Positions 52,203-61,483 of a stretch of 64,000 nt of DNA are shown here, one piece after another. The notes beneath the pieces are model-generated. The model was not told where the DNA came from. It searched no databases and was given only the letters and a program-made list of their open reading frames with translations. The DNA comes from Desulforhabdus amnigena. Lineage in GTDB: Bacteria > Desulfobacterota > Syntrophobacteria > Syntrophobacterales > Syntrophobacteraceae. The position numbers and the translations under genes are program-made. The stretch spans positions 3,127,001 to 3,191,000 of the forward strand of contig NZ_BSDR01000001.1 in the NCBI RefSeq assembly GCF_027925305.1, in the 5' to 3' direction. The stretch's first letter is position 1, and each line of letters opens with the position of its first letter.

Positions 52203-55200
52203 TCACAGCGTCTCGTAGTTTTTGATCTTGCGCTCGCGCAGGTCCCGGTACACGGAACGGGCCACCTGCCGTCCGTCGAGCAGCGTGGTCACCGACACAT
52301 CGATGGGCCGCTCGCCGAGTTGCTCAAGCTTCGCCAGCAAGGATTCGAGCACCGGGCGAAGCGTCTCCCCCGGAGGTGCGGACGGCATGCCGGACTCCGG
52401 ACCGAGCGCTCCTTTGGTCTCGCCGAGAAGACGGGCCTGAGCGGTGGGGAGAGAAGCGGCCGGTCGCTCCATTGGAACCGCCGCTCCGGTGCTTTCCAGG
52501 GAAGAGGCAAGCGTCGGTGCTTCCGCCGCCATGACCGGTGTGAGCGCCAGGGTTCCCGCCAGCATGGCGGGAGCGGCGATCTTGCCGGTCAGCCCGGTCA
52601 TGAACCCGAATGCGCGGGTCATGGCCTCGGCGGGTGCTGAGGCGGCCTTGGTGATACCTCCGGCCAGGGTCTGAATCAGCGCAGCGCCGCTTCGGGTCAA
52701 GTCCGCGAGCGGGCCTTCCTTGGCATCGGAGAAAGGCAGCAGATTCCGCACGAACGAAAGGGCCGACTTCGCCGCCTGGTACGGCGCGCTCACGGCGGAC
52801 TTGATGCCGTCACCCACCGCGGTCATAAACGCCCTGCCGCTTTCGAACGCCGAGCCCGACAACGAGGACACGCTGGACGCCAGAGACCCGAAGGCGCTCG
52901 ATGCGGCGGTCTTGACTTGTTCCCATGCGGACGATGCGGCCGATGCCAAACCCTCGAACGGGGCCTTGATCCAATCCCAGGCGCTCTGCGCCATGGTCTT
53001 GATGGTGTCCCATGCCGTCGACGCCGTGCCGGTGATCCGGCTCCAGGCGGAGATGGCGCTTCCGGCGATCCAGTCGAAGGGCGCGGAAAGAAGCGGCCAG
53101 GACGACTGGAACAGCGAAGCGATTCGGTTCCATCCACCCTGCAGAAGATTGGCGATTCCATCCCAGGCTGCGCCGGCTGAGGTTTGAACCCGGTCCCAGG
53201 CCTCTCCCGCGGAACCGGCGATCCACGAAAAGGGCGCACTGACCACCGACCAAGCCGTCCGCCCGATGTTGCCGAGGCCGGTCCAGAGTCTTGACGTTGC
53301 GTGCTCGATGCCGTTCCAGGCGGTCCCGGCCGCGGACTGCATCCAACTGAAGGGCGCGGCCAACACACCCGAAGCTCCACGACCGAGTGCTGTGAGCCCG
53401 TTCCAAGCGCTCGATGCCGCAGTGCAGACAGTACGCCAGACGGCGGACGCGGCCTCCGCTCCTTTTCTGAACGGCCAGGTGACCGCCGCAAGGATGCCGT
53501 TTCCCAAATTTTTCAAACCGTCCCACACCCAGCGGACCGCGTTCAGCATTCCTTGCAGCGCCAGACTCAGAACCTTGCCCGGCAGGGAGAGGACGCCGAG
53601 CATTCCCTTGGCCAGCGTCTTGAGAACGGCCGCGCCGGAAGCGGTGAGGTCCGACAACGGACCGGTCTCCGCATCTGAAAAAGGCAGCAGTCTGCGGAGC
53701 CACCCGAGAGCCTTCTTGAGCATCTCGAACGGATAGGTGACCGCCGACCAGATGCCTTTCCCGACGGATACGAGAATCGCCTTGCCCGCCTCGAAGAAAG
53801 TCGTGTCGCCGGATAAGAATCCCCGCACCGCGCCGAAGACATCGGCCAGCGTCCGGACCAGAGGCAGGTCCATGAAGGCTGCAGCCAAAGCCGATGCCGC
53901 GGAAGCGAAGAAACTTCCGACGGCGGAGAAGAGTCCCTTGATGAAATCCCAGACACCGACGATCACGTCCCGGACCCAGCGGAACGGCGTGGCCAGGAAA
54001 TCAAAGACCGCGCCGCCGACGGCCTTGAGCCCGTCGAGCACGGAGATGTCGCCGGTGAGGACCTGCCAGACTGCATAGACGACCCGGGCCGCCATGCGGA
54101 ACGCCTCGACCAAAAGCCGGACCGGCAGGAAGAACTTGTAGACGAACTTCCCCGCCTCGATGAAGGCGGTGACGATGGTCTTGCCGAGCCAGACGACCGC
54201 GCGCACCACCCAAGCCACCACAGTGATGACGGCCGCCAGGTTGTAGATGACGAACTTGAGGAGATAAGCGCCGACCTTGGCGATCACACCGAGCACCTTG
54301 CCGAGTGTCTCGCCGAGACTCCGGTAGGAGGAGGCATCGGCGGAAGAGGCCGCCAAGCCGAAGATTTCAAGGACCGAGAAAATCGCTTTGTACAGCATGC
54401 CGTAAGCCTGCATGAGCGCCCGGACCGCGGGTTCGAGAATCGCCCTGATCTTTCCGAACGCGTCGGAGAATGCCTCCCACATGCCGGTCAGAAACTGGCG
54501 CACCCGGTAGTAGATGCGGAAGACCGTGACCACCAGTCCCATCAGTCCGGCCTGTTCGAGCTTCTGGGCCAGGTCGGCCGACATGGTTCCGGCTCCGCCG
54601 GAGAGCGAGGTGACGAGCGCCCGGATTCCCTGGAATACGAGTTGCACCTTTTCCCATGCGCCGAGGATGGTGTCCCTGATGCCGGCGAAGTTGGTCTCCC
54701 AAGCCCGTTTGAGGAGATAAACGGCGAGCACCACACCGCCGATGATCGCGACCACCGGAAGGAAATATGCCGCGAACATGCTTCCCACACCGGCGATTGC
54801 CGCTCCCATGGCGGCAAGCCCCGCCTTGATGGCGGGGAGCATGAGGCCGATGGTCCCGGCCGCGGCGATGACTCCCCCGACGACGACCAGCACGGCACCC
54901 AGGGCCATGGACAAGGTCAAGAGGACTCTGGTCAACCCCGGCATCGAACGTGCGAGCTTCTGGAAAAACAGGACGGCTTTCGATATCCCCTGGATAACCG
55001 GAGTCACCACCGGCAGAAGCGTGCGGCCGAGGATTTCAGCAAGGTTTCCGACCTGCTGGCGCAAAAGCTGGAACTGACTGCCGATGTCCATGTTCATGGC
55101 CCGCGCCATTTCCTCGGTGACGGCGGTGCCGCTCTTCATCGCCTGTTCGATGGTGCGGATGTTGCCCTCCAGGGACTCCATTCCCTGGGACATCTGGAGC

Positions 55201-56108
55201 AGGAACTTCACCGCCTCGTCGGAGCCGAAAGCCTTCTTGATCTGCACCTGCGCGGCGGCCTGGGACAGGTCCGGGAATTGCGATTTGACCTCCTGAAGAA
55301 TGGGGATAATCCCTTTGAGCCTCCCGCTCGAATCGATGAACGAGAGCCCCAACTGCTCTCCGGCCTCGGCAGCCTTCATGATGAAAGCCTTGTAGAGCGT
55401 TCCGGCTTCCGAACCGGGCATTGTCGTCTGCAGTTGCCCGAGAATGGCAAGCTGTTCCTGCAGCGGGATGTTGGAAGCGGCGGCGACCGCGCCGATGTTT
55501 TTGATCGCTTCCGCCATCTGCGCCCCGGTGGTCTTGAAGGACGCTACGGTCTGAGCCATGGCCCCGGAGAAAGCCTTGGCCCATTCCATATCGGTCATAT
55601 CCGCCATGATCGGCTTGAAGATGCCGTACCCGGTGGTGAAGGTGCCGACCATCTCCTGGATGCTGGCCTTGGTGGCCTTGGCGGTGAGCGCGGCCATGGC
55701 GGAGAAGGTTCCCACGGCTTCGTCGCTCAAGCCGGCGAGCGCCGACTTTACGTCGTAGGCCGCCCCGATGAATTCGGCCTTGCTGTATCCGGCCCAGGTA
55801 TTGGTGAAGCTCTCGGCGGCGTCCTCGAGAGCCCGAAGGTCCTTGATTCCGAGTGACGCCATTTCGCCCAGGGCTTTCTGGGTCGCGGCGGTGGAGGCGA
55901 TGAGCCCCGCGGGCACGGCCATGAGCGCCAGCCCCGCGCCGATCATCATGGTGCCCTGTTGGATGCGGTCGAGGTTGCGCGTCATCCGCTCGCTGGAGGC
56001 GGCCACCGTCGCGTCCAGGGACTGCATGGACGACTGGACCCGGGCCGCGTTCTGCGAGAACGCGTCCTTCATCGAGACGATGATGCCGAGTCCGAGATCT
56101 CCATTCAT
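52203..56108 (-). CDS. Tape measure protein
   Basis: A 1,301-residue protein. The first 350 residues are the TP901-type core (AATQKALGEMASLGIKDLRA, AGYSKAEFIGAAYDVKSALA, MEWAKAFSGAMAQTVASFKT). Hydrophobic helices follow near 395-470 and 610-660. From about 900 there are repeats of W-x-x-I/L with aromatic spacing (SWMQSAAGTAWNGIEHATSR, PFSWIAGSAGEAWDRVQTSA). Length sets tail length; roughly 1.5 A per residue suggests about 195 nm. The start overlaps the stop of the frameshifted chaperone (ATGA). Confidence 0.9.
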   Translation of the reverse strand: MNGDLGLGIIVSMKDAFSQNAARVQSSMQSLDATVAASSERMTRNLDRIQQGTMMIGAGLALMAVPAGLIASTAATQKALGEMASLGIKDLRALEDAAESFTNTWAGYSKAEFIGAAYDVKSALAGLSDEAVGTFSAMAALTAKATKASIQEMVGTFTTGYGIFKPIMADMTDMEWAKAFSGAMAQTVASFKTTGAQMAEAIKNIGAVAAASNIPLQEQLAILGQLQTTMPGSEAGTLYKAFIMKAAEAGEQLGLSFIDSSGRLKGIIPILQEVKSQFPDLSQAAAQVQIKKAFGSDEAVKFLLQMSQGMESLEGNIRTIEQAMKSGTAVTEEMARAMNMDIGSQFQLLRQQVGNLAEILGRTLLPVVTPVIQGISKAVLFFQKLARSMPGLTRVLLTLSMALGAVLVVVGGVIAAAGTIGLMLPAIKAGLAAMGAAIAGVGSMFAAYFLPVVAIIGGVVLAVYLLKRAWETNFAGIRDTILGAWEKVQLVFQGIRALVTSLSGGAGTMSADLAQKLEQAGLMGLVVTVFRIYYRVRQFLTGMWEAFSDAFGKIRAILEPAVRALMQAYGMLYKAIFSVLEIFGLAASSADASSYRSLGETLGKVLGVIAKVGAYLLKFVIYNLAAVITVVAWVVRAVVWLGKTIVTAFIEAGKFVYKFFLPVRLLVEAFRMAARVVYAVWQVLTGDISVLDGLKAVGGAVFDFLATPFRWVRDVIVGVWDFIKGLFSAVGSFFASAASALAAAFMDLPLVRTLADVFGAVRGFLSGDTTFFEAGKAILVSVGKGIWSAVTYPFEMLKKALGWLRRLLPFSDAETGPLSDLTASGAAVLKTLAKGMLGVLSLPGKVLSLALQGMLNAVRWVWDGLKNLGNGILAAVTWPFRKGAEAASAVWRTVCTAASSAWNGLTALGRGASGVLAAPFSWMQSAAGTAWNGIEHATSRLWTGLGNIGRTAWSVVSAPFSWIAGSAGEAWDRVQTSAGAAWDGIANLLQGGWNRIASLFQSSWPLLSAPFDWIAGSAISAWSRITGTASTAWDTIKTMAQSAWDWIKAPFEGLASAASSAWEQVKTAASSAFGSLASSVSSLSGSAFESGRAFMTAVGDGIKSAVSAPYQAAKSALSFVRNLLPFSDAKEGPLADLTRSGAALIQTLAGGITKAASAPAEAMTRAFGFMTGLTGKIAAPAMLAGTLALTPVMAAEAPTLASSLESTGAAVPMERPAASLPTAQARLLGETKGALGPESGMPSAPPGETLRPVLESLLAKLEQLGERPIDVSVTTLLDGRQVARSVYRDLRERKIKNYETL

Positions 56109-56931
56109 GTGCGCCTGCGCTCCATTTCTTCACGCTCAAAAGCAAGCTGCCGCTCCAGTGCCTCCACGAATTCGCGGCGGACCGAGAGCGGCAGCGCCCG
56201 TGTTTCCGAGAAACTCCAGTGGAGCCCGCCGTAGGCGAGGAAAAACGCGTCCCTTACAAGCGAACTCCTGGAAACAAAAAACCCGGTTCAGCCTCCAGCC
56301 GGGTGCGGATGCGCGTCCCGCACGATTGGCAGTCGGTCTCCACGGTCGTGTCGATTCCCGCGTCCACCCTCAGCATCTCCTGCCGGAGGGCGCCGCGGTC
56401 CCGCATCGACATATCGTTCATGATCTTTTTGGTCGGCGGAGCGCCATCCACGTCGATGATTCGGATCAACATGGCCGAGGAGATGGAAGGCTCTTTGAGT
56501 GCGGCCAGCCGTTTCTCCTTGTGGCCGTCCAAGTAACCGAACCGGACCTTGCCTCCGGAACCGGGCAGCGTGAACGCGAACTCCCGTTCCTCTCCGTAAG
56601 GCGTGACCTCCAGTTCGTCCAGGTTGACCGTCACGGCGTTTGACGCCCGGCAGGCGGTGTTCGGGCAGGTCAGTTCCAGCTCGACCTCGTCGCCGAGCGA
56701 GATCTGACGAAGGCGCACCAGAATGAACAGCCGGTCCCCGGAGAGGAGGTCCAGCACATCCTTGACCGTCGGCTCGTCGTTGTCCCCCAGCCGCACGATG
56801 CAGTTCTTGAGCGCCTGATTCACGGCGTCGCCGGTGCGGATGAGACGCTGGTTGGTGAGCAGTTCCTCCTCGGCCCCGGTCATCTCCCGGAGCTCGATCT
56901 CGATGCCGCTCGGCAGTTCAAAGGTGTGCAT
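56105..56931 (-). CDS. Frameshifted tail assembly chaperone (G-T type)
   Basis: A predicted -1 fusion of about 275 residues. At the heptamer T TTT TTG (56281-56275) reading slips back one base and continues in a frame that has no start codon of its own. It encodes RSSLVRDAFFLAYGGLHWSF, SETRALPLSVRREFVEALER, ending at TGA 56107-56105. The gene pair lies directly before the tape measure, where P2 E/E' and lambda G/GT use the same device, and P2 uses the same heptamer. Confidence 0.7.
56254..56931 (-). CDS. Tail assembly chaperone, zero-frame form (T4 baseplate PF12322-like)
   Basis: A 225-residue protein: MHTFELPSGIEIELREMTGA, EEELLTNQRLIRTGDAVNQA and RLFILVRLRQISLGDEVELE, as in T4-like baseplate/chaperone proteins of the gp26-type family. 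CPNTAC and CQSCG form a likely zinc site. It would bind the tape measure protein during tail assembly. It ends at TAA 56256-56254, 20 nt beyond the frameshift heptamer. Confidence 0.75.
   Translation of the reverse strand: MHTFELPSGIEIELREMTGAEEELLTNQRLIRTGDAVNQALKNCIVRLGDNDEPTVKDVLDLLSGDRLFILVRLRQISLGDEVELELTCPNTACRASNAVTVNLDELEVTPYGEEREFAFTLPGSGGKVRFGYLDGHKEKRLAALKEPSISSAMLIRIIDVDGAPPTKKIMNDMSMRDRGALRQEMLRVDAGIDTTVETDCQSCGTRIRTRLEAEPGFLFPGVRL
56275..56281 (-). promoter_or_regulatory. -1 ribosomal frameshift heptamer T TTT TTG
   Basis: The minus strand reads GGT TTT TTG in the zero frame, a canonical X XXY YYZ slip site. The -1 frame is open for 56 more codons to the tape measure start; the zero frame stops 19 nt later. 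Confidence 0.75.
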
Positions 56932-56947
56932 GATCTACCTCCTCGGA

Positions 56948-57409
56948 TCAGGTCCAATACTGGAAGCAAATGCTGAGCTTCTCGATGGTGTTGTCCGTGT
57001 TCGCGCCCTCGAGTTCGTCATACTCCAGGACCTTGATCCACGCGCCGTGCAGAGTCCATCGTCGCGTTTCGTTGCCGGTTCGGTCGTAGCGGACGAGGTC
57101 GATATCGCGCATGTAGTCGTTGGGCAGGCCGCCGACCACGGCGTTGACGTCCACCTGTTTCTTGATCCACTCCCTGGCGGCCTCGTCGGAACCGTCCTGG
57201 AGAATCCCTTTCTCCAGGGTGATGTCCTCGAACTTGACCCGTCCGGCCACCTTCTGGTCGAACATGGAACCGGCGGGAGCGAAGGCCACCTCCTCGAACT
57301 CGGTCTTGGGTTCCTGGCCCTTCTTGAAGAGCGCCACGTCGAAACCGTTCACCTCGACGGCGAATTGCCAGTTCTGATACAGACTCTTGGGCATGTTGCC
57401 GCTGCGCAT
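56948..57409 (-). CDS. Tail tube protein (gp19 type)
   Basis: A 153-residue protein with PKSLYQNWQFAVEVNGFDVA, AGSMFDQKVAGRVKFEDITL and DLVRYDRTGNETRRWTLHGA, the T4 gp19/Hcp-like inner tube fold. The order sheath, tube, chaperone, tape measure is conserved in contractile tails. GGAGG precedes the start. It forms the inner tube driven through the membrane on contraction. Confidence 0.88.
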   Translation of the reverse strand: MRSGNMPKSLYQNWQFAVEVNGFDVALFKKGQEPKTEFEEVAFAPAGSMFDQKVAGRVKFEDITLEKGILQDGSDEAAREWIKKQVDVNAVVGGLPNDYMRDIDLVRYDRTGNETRRWTLHGAWIKVLEYDELEGANTDNTIEKLSICFQYWT

Positions 57410-57420
57410 GACTTACCTCC

Positions 57421-59277
57421 TTACCCGGTCTTGAATATCTCTTTGAAATCTGCCCCCGTGGCGGTGAGCACGAAGTTGAGCTCGATGAATTCCGCCGTTT
57501 TGGTCGGCTTGACGAAGACGCGCGCCACGAGTTCGTTGCGGTCGATCACGGCCGGGGTGTTGGTCTCCTCGTCGCACTGGACGGCGAAGTCGTAGAGACC
57601 GCCCTTGTCCTTGATGTCCTGCATGAAGGGGTTGATCAACCGGATCAGCGCCCGCCAGGTCTGCGGGTTGTTGGGTTCGAAGACCACGAAGCGCGAGGAT
57701 TCGGCGATGGCTTCCTCGATGAACATCATCAGCCGCCGCACGTTGACGCGGTCGAGGGCCGAGGGCTGGCTTTGCAGGGTCTTCTGTCCCCAGATGTTGA
57801 TGCCGCTGTCGGGGAAGGAAGCGATCACATTGACACCTTCGGGATAGAGGACGTCCCGCTCGCCCCGGCTGGTCTTGTAGCCCAGGGACAAGGCGTTGAA
57901 GACCCGGCCGCGGTCGATGCCAGCGGGCGCGTACCAGACGTGGGTCTTCTTGTCGCTGCGGGCGTAGCACCCGGCCACGGCTCCGCTGGGCGGAACGAGC
58001 TTGCGCTTGCCGGTCACCGGGTCGTTGATCTCGATCCAGGGATAGTAGAGCGCGGCATAAGACGAGTTGAAGGCCCCATGGGAATACATTCCCTGGCCCT
58101 TGCGGAAATCCACCGCTTCCAGGGGTTCGAGGTGAATGGGCGCTTCGGCGAGAAACATGAGGTCCTGGCGGTTTTCCGCGTAGGTGATGCCGGCGTGGAT
58201 CACCTCGGCGGTCGTGACGCCCGGAACCATGACCAGATTCAGCGCGTCGATCTCGTCGAAGGCGTAGAAGCCTGTGTGCTGGGAGGGATCGCCGGAGTAG
58301 TCGGCATCGTCGAGCCCGGTAAGACCGTCGTCTCCTCCAGAAAGGTCGAACACCCCGATCACCGGCCGGTCCAACGGAAGGCCGGATGCGGTTCCAAGGT
58401 CCTCGACGGTGATGAAATCCGACCGTTCGTTGACGACAAGCTCTACATGGTTCGAAGCCGCTTCGTCCATCGAGAGGTCCTTGAAGACCTCCACGACCTC
58501 ACCTTTGTGGCGGACCACCAGGTTGAAAGCGCCGCTCGGATCGAGAGAACCGTCTTCGACCTGGACGGAGAGACGCTCGCCCCAGGTTCCTTCGTCGGCC
58601 GCCCGCACCTTGAGCGTGTCCATCGCGTCCATGCCTCCGGACAAGTTTGCCGAGGCCGCGGCTTGGACGATGCCCGCGTCCTGCGTGTCCGCCGTGACCA
58701 GCGCGGAGGCCTCCGCAGAACCGACGACCGCGGCGACCACCTGGTCCGCTGTGGATACAGGATCACCCGCGCCGTCGGTCGCCAGGTTCACGGTGATTGC
58801 TTGTCCCAAGACCTCGACGGAGAGAGGCGTATCGTTTCCCGAAACGACGAATTCGACGGAGACGGCATTTCCAGCGGCCCCCGGCTGAATCGCCCGCCAC
58901 GCGATTCGATCCGTGCCGACGGTGCCGGTTGCGAGTGACGCCGTCGCCGCGCGCCGGTCCTTGAGGATAGCTTGCGCCTTCACGGCGGTCAGGGTGTTCC
59001 GATCCGTGGGATCGGTCAGATGGGCGATGCGGTTCACGAAAAGGACGGAGCCGCCGTTGTCGAAGAACGCCCTTGCGGCGTAGGCGAGGTATCCGGCCTG
59101 CAGGTAGGAGCCGAACTTGTTGATGAACTGCTCCCAGCTCGTGACCAAAACGGGCTTATTGATAGGGCCGCGTTCGGCCACACCCACCATGCCGCAGGAG
59201 GAGGTGGATATCTGCTTGACGTAAAAACTGAAGTCGACTTCACGGGTATAGATGCCCGGTGAAAGATACGTGCCCAT
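57421..59277 (-). CDS. Tail sheath protein
   Basis: A 618-residue protein. MGTYLSPGIYTREVDFSFYV opens it, then GMVGVAERGPINKPVLVTSW and EQFINKFGSYLQAGYLAYAA, and a C-terminal GVNVIASFPDSGINIWGQKT, RRLMMFIEEAIAESSRFVVF and EPNNPQTWRALIRLINPFMQ. These are core sheath motifs. An inserted Ig-like or protruding domain (about 130-290) makes it longer than minimal sheaths. The end matches gp18-type C-terminal arms. Confidence 0.92.
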   Translation of the reverse strand: MGTYLSPGIYTREVDFSFYVKQISTSSCGMVGVAERGPINKPVLVTSWEQFINKFGSYLQAGYLAYAARAFFDNGGSVLFVNRIAHLTDPTDRNTLTAVKAQAILKDRRAATASLATGTVGTDRIAWRAIQPGAAGNAVSVEFVVSGNDTPLSVEVLGQAITVNLATDGAGDPVSTADQVVAAVVGSAEASALVTADTQDAGIVQAAASANLSGGMDAMDTLKVRAADEGTWGERLSVQVEDGSLDPSGAFNLVVRHKGEVVEVFKDLSMDEAASNHVELVVNERSDFITVEDLGTASGLPLDRPVIGVFDLSGGDDGLTGLDDADYSGDPSQHTGFYAFDEIDALNLVMVPGVTTAEVIHAGITYAENRQDLMFLAEAPIHLEPLEAVDFRKGQGMYSHGAFNSSYAALYYPWIEINDPVTGKRKLVPPSGAVAGCYARSDKKTHVWYAPAGIDRGRVFNALSLGYKTSRGERDVLYPEGVNVIASFPDSGINIWGQKTLQSQPSALDRVNVRRLMMFIEEAIAESSRFVVFEPNNPQTWRALIRLINPFMQDIKDKGGLYDFAVQCDEETNTPAVIDRNELVARVFVKPTKTAEFIELNFVLTATGADFKEIFKTG

Positions 59278-59280
59278 GGG

Positions 59281-59550
59281 TTACCTCCGTTTCCGACGTT
59301 TGCCGCCGTTTGCGCCGGTGTGTTCCGTCTCGGTCTCGACCGGCTCTTCCCGCGGCGTCTCGGGTTCGGGAACGGTCGGCGGCGACGACGTCAGCGACAC
59401 GAAGCCCCGCTTTGCCGCGGCATCGATCTCGGGGGAAATGTCGTCCTCACCCAGCGTTCTGCGCTCGCGGGGATTCAGATGAAGCCCCCGGCCGCCTCCC
59501 GCCAGGTGGAACGTGAGCGGTTGGAACAGAAGATTCTTGATTTCGATCAC
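59281..59550 (-). CDS. Small virion-associated protein
   Basis: An 89-residue protein from GTG 59550, with AAGGAGG 7 nt upstream. Its first 50 residues (IEIKNLLFQPLTFHLAGG, LNPRERRTLGEDDISPEIDA, AAKRGFVSL) resemble parts of the gene at 61470-61832 and of the propeller fibre. The tail is Pro/Glu- then Lys/Arg-rich. Perhaps a decoration or completion protein. Confidence 0.6.
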   Translation of the reverse strand: MIEIKNLLFQPLTFHLAGGGRGLHLNPRERRTLGEDDISPEIDAAAKRGFVSLTSSPPTVPEPETPREEPVETETEHTGANGGKRRKRR

Positions 59551-59567
59551 AGTGGTTCCTCCTTGTT

Positions 59568-60116
59568 TCATGGGGTATGGAGCCGATCCTCCTCGACGCC
59601 GTCCCGGAACTCGAACCGGCGGTCTTTGATGAGCGGGCCCGTTTCGACGAGGCCGTCGTAAACCGGGCAGTCCTCGATCCGGCAGCGGCCGCTGCTCTGG
59701 CGCAGGTTGGACAGGTTCACCCGTCGCAATCCGCCCAATGGGACGATCTCCGTCAGGTTGAGGGAACCGCGGTCTTCCACGACCAGGACCGGGTGGATTT
59801 GATAGAAACGGGCCACCCGTTCCTGGAGGTCCAACAGGGCTCCTTCGCGACCGGCGGTGACGATGACGTCGAAGTCGAGGTGGTAGAGTCGGGGATGGCG
59901 GCACTGTTCATAAATGAGGTTCGGGACATCCTTCTCCACTATGTGGGCCATGGTGCGGCGGTCGCCGTTTTCCGCCAGCGTCGGTCCCTGCAGGATCAGG
60001 CTCGGCACGTTGGGCACCTCGAAGACGTCGTCCGCGGCGACGAGCACCGCGTCCGGGTCGATCTCCGCCTTGATCAGGCGGATCAGGCTTTCAACGACTG
60101 TGCGAACGGTTTCCAA
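59568..60116 (-). CDS. Head-tail region protein, possible tail terminator
   Basis: A 182-residue protein from TTG 60116, preceded by GGAGG with 8-nt spacing; the open frame extends further upstream without a good start. It has ESLIRLIKAEIDPDAVLVAA and an alpha-beta body (LDFDVIVTAGREGALLDLQE, RVARFYQIHPVLVVEDRGSL). The position just before sheath and after the virion morphogenesis gene is typical for tail terminators. No firm family. Confidence 0.6.
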   Translation of the reverse strand: METVRTVVESLIRLIKAEIDPDAVLVAADDVFEVPNVPSLILQGPTLAENGDRRTMAHIVEKDVPNLIYEQCRHPRLYHLDFDVIVTAGREGALLDLQERVARFYQIHPVLVVEDRGSLNLTEIVPLGGLRRVNLSNLRQSSGRCRIEDCPVYDGLVETGPLIKDRRFEFRDGVEEDRLHTP

Positions 60117-60154
60117 TTCCGGTTCCTCCGGCTCAAGCGAACGTTTCCGCTGGA

Positions 60155-60184
60155 TACCTACCGGAGCCTGATGGGAAGTGTCGG
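60155..60184 (-). promoter_or_regulatory. Repeated promoter-like motif, copy C
   Basis: Minus strand CCGACA, 18 nt ending CCGG, then TAGGTA. It is in the 74-nt gap before the TTG 60116 start (38 nt away). Confidence 0.5.
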
Positions 60185-60190
60185 CGGGGA

Positions 60191-60676
60191 TCAGAGCGCG
60201 GCGCGGATGGCCTGGCGGTAGTTCTCGATGATCTGCTCGCGGTACTTTTCCATGGTGGGATGCAGGAATGGACGGGGCGGGATGACGATCACCGCGCCGT
60301 TGGGGTGCTGGATGGTGGCTCCGTATTCCATCACCGCGCCGATGTTCACCAGGTCGTCGCCGTCCTTGTTGACAGTGCCGCGCAGGAGTCCCACGAAAGC
60401 CCGGTCCGAGAGGATGCGCTGAGTGATCGAATTGACGAGGAAGCCGGTATCGATCAGGGCCTTGCTGGAACCCTTGCGTGCGATGGTGCTCTCGGCCAAC
60501 TTGACGAACGCCTTTCCGCCGGGAGCTTGGGACCGGATGCCGCGCTTGATCTCGCGGACGAGGAGAAGGGCGTTCTTGATGGTCGCCTGCCGGATCGCCA
60601 GGGCGAGCCGGGCCCCGGGATTGCCGGCCAGCTTCGCTTTCGCCTTTTCCCAATCGCCGAAACGCTTAACTCCCAT
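60191..60676 (-). CDS. Virion morphogenesis (gpG-like) protein
   Basis: A 161-residue protein: LAIRQATIKNALLLVREIKR, GIRSQAPGGKAFVKLAESTI and SKALIDTGFLVNSITQRILS, with MEYGATIQHPNGAVIVIPPR and PFLHPTMEKYREQIIENYRQ. This is the HK97 gp10/phage virion morphogenesis type, involved in head-tail joining. The end overlaps the start of the preceding gene's coding block (10 nt). Confidence 0.78.
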   Translation of the reverse strand: MGVKRFGDWEKAKAKLAGNPGARLALAIRQATIKNALLLVREIKRGIRSQAPGGKAFVKLAESTIARKGSSKALIDTGFLVNSITQRILSDRAFVGLLRGTVNKDGDDLVNIGAVMEYGATIQHPNGAVIVIPPRPFLHPTMEKYREQIIENYRQAIRAAL

Positions 60677-61028
60677 GGATGCGCACCAGCTTCAGCACCT
60701 TGTGGGTCACGACGCCGAAAAGACGCTCTTCCACTATGGTCTGAACCCGAAAAACGTCCGCGCCGCTTTTCACCCGGTCTTCCGCTCTCACGTCCAGACC
60801 GGGGAGCACGCAGGCCGTGGCGTCGATCTTGTTGGCGAGATCTTCCGGAGGCGTTTCGATGAACTCGAGAGGAAAGATATCCACCTCGGCGAAGGATGCG
60901 TCGTCCGATCCGTACAACCGCTCGCCGGGCACGGCGCGCATCAACGCGGCTTCCTGCCCGCATGCCAGGATCAGTTCTTTTACGTCTCCGGCGGCCGCAT
61001 CTTTCTCGGGATCGCTCAAGAGGCTCAC
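60666..61028 (-). CDS. Head-tail connector-type protein
   Basis: A 120-residue protein with FPLEFIETPPEDLANKIDAT and DRVKSGADVFRVQTIVEERL, FGVVTHKVLKLVRIHGS. A small beta-barrel adapter is likely. It overlaps its neighbours by 11 and 4 nt. Function inferred from place between the capsid and tail genes; no diagnostic motif. Confidence 0.6.
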   Translation of the reverse strand: MSLLSDPEKDAAAGDVKELILACGQEAALMRAVPGERLYGSDDASFAEVDIFPLEFIETPPEDLANKIDATACVLPGLDVRAEDRVKSGADVFRVQTIVEERLFGVVTHKVLKLVRIHGS

Positions 61029-61483
61029 AGCTCAAGCTCGCTTCCTTGGTCGTAGATGACCGGTCTGAGTCCGCCGGGCGTGATGATGTAGTCCTCGGGG
61101 GATGCGGCGGCTCCCGGTTTGATTTCACTCAGCCGCTGCTTGTACACGGCCTTGAGGTCTCCCTCGAGCCCGGCCCAATGCTCGGGCTGTTTGGTCTTGT
61201 CCACCCTTTTGTCGCCGCTGGAAAAGGCGAACGCGTTGGCGGTCTGTGCCCGCATGACCTGGCATGCATGAATCTGGCCCAGTAGGAGCAACAGCTCACG
61301 CGGCTCGCCTTCAGGCTCCGGAACCACCTCTCCGTTCACGACGGACAGGGAAAGCTCCAGGTCGCGTGCCAAACGATACACGCCCTTCAGGATGCATCGG
61401 GAAAGGACGTCGTCGGTGAACAGCTCGCCTTGGGGGTCGGACAGGTCGGTCCGGAGAACGGCGACAAGATCAGCCAGCGCCAC
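61025..61483 (-). CDS. Head-tail adaptor-like protein
   Basis: A 152-residue helical protein: VLRTDLSDPQGELFTDDVLS, ILKGVYRLARDLELSLSVV and LLLLLGQIHACQVMRAQTAN. The helical pattern and short length are consistent with gp15/gp6-like adaptors that attach to the portal. It overlaps flanking genes by 4 and 14 nt. Confidence 0.6.
   Translation of the reverse strand: MALADLVAVLRTDLSDPQGELFTDDVLSRCILKGVYRLARDLELSLSVVNGEVVPEPEGEPRELLLLLGQIHACQVMRAQTANAFAFSSGDKRVDKTKQPEHWAGLEGDLKAVYKQRLSEIKPGAAASPEDYIITPGGLRPVIYDQGSELEL

Noticed and set aside
44054-59277. Extracellular contractile injection system instead of a phage
   Set aside because: The tail genes look similar, but capsid, decoration, scaffold, endolysin and virion morphogenesis genes are in the same operon. 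No AAA+ ATPase of injection systems is seen.
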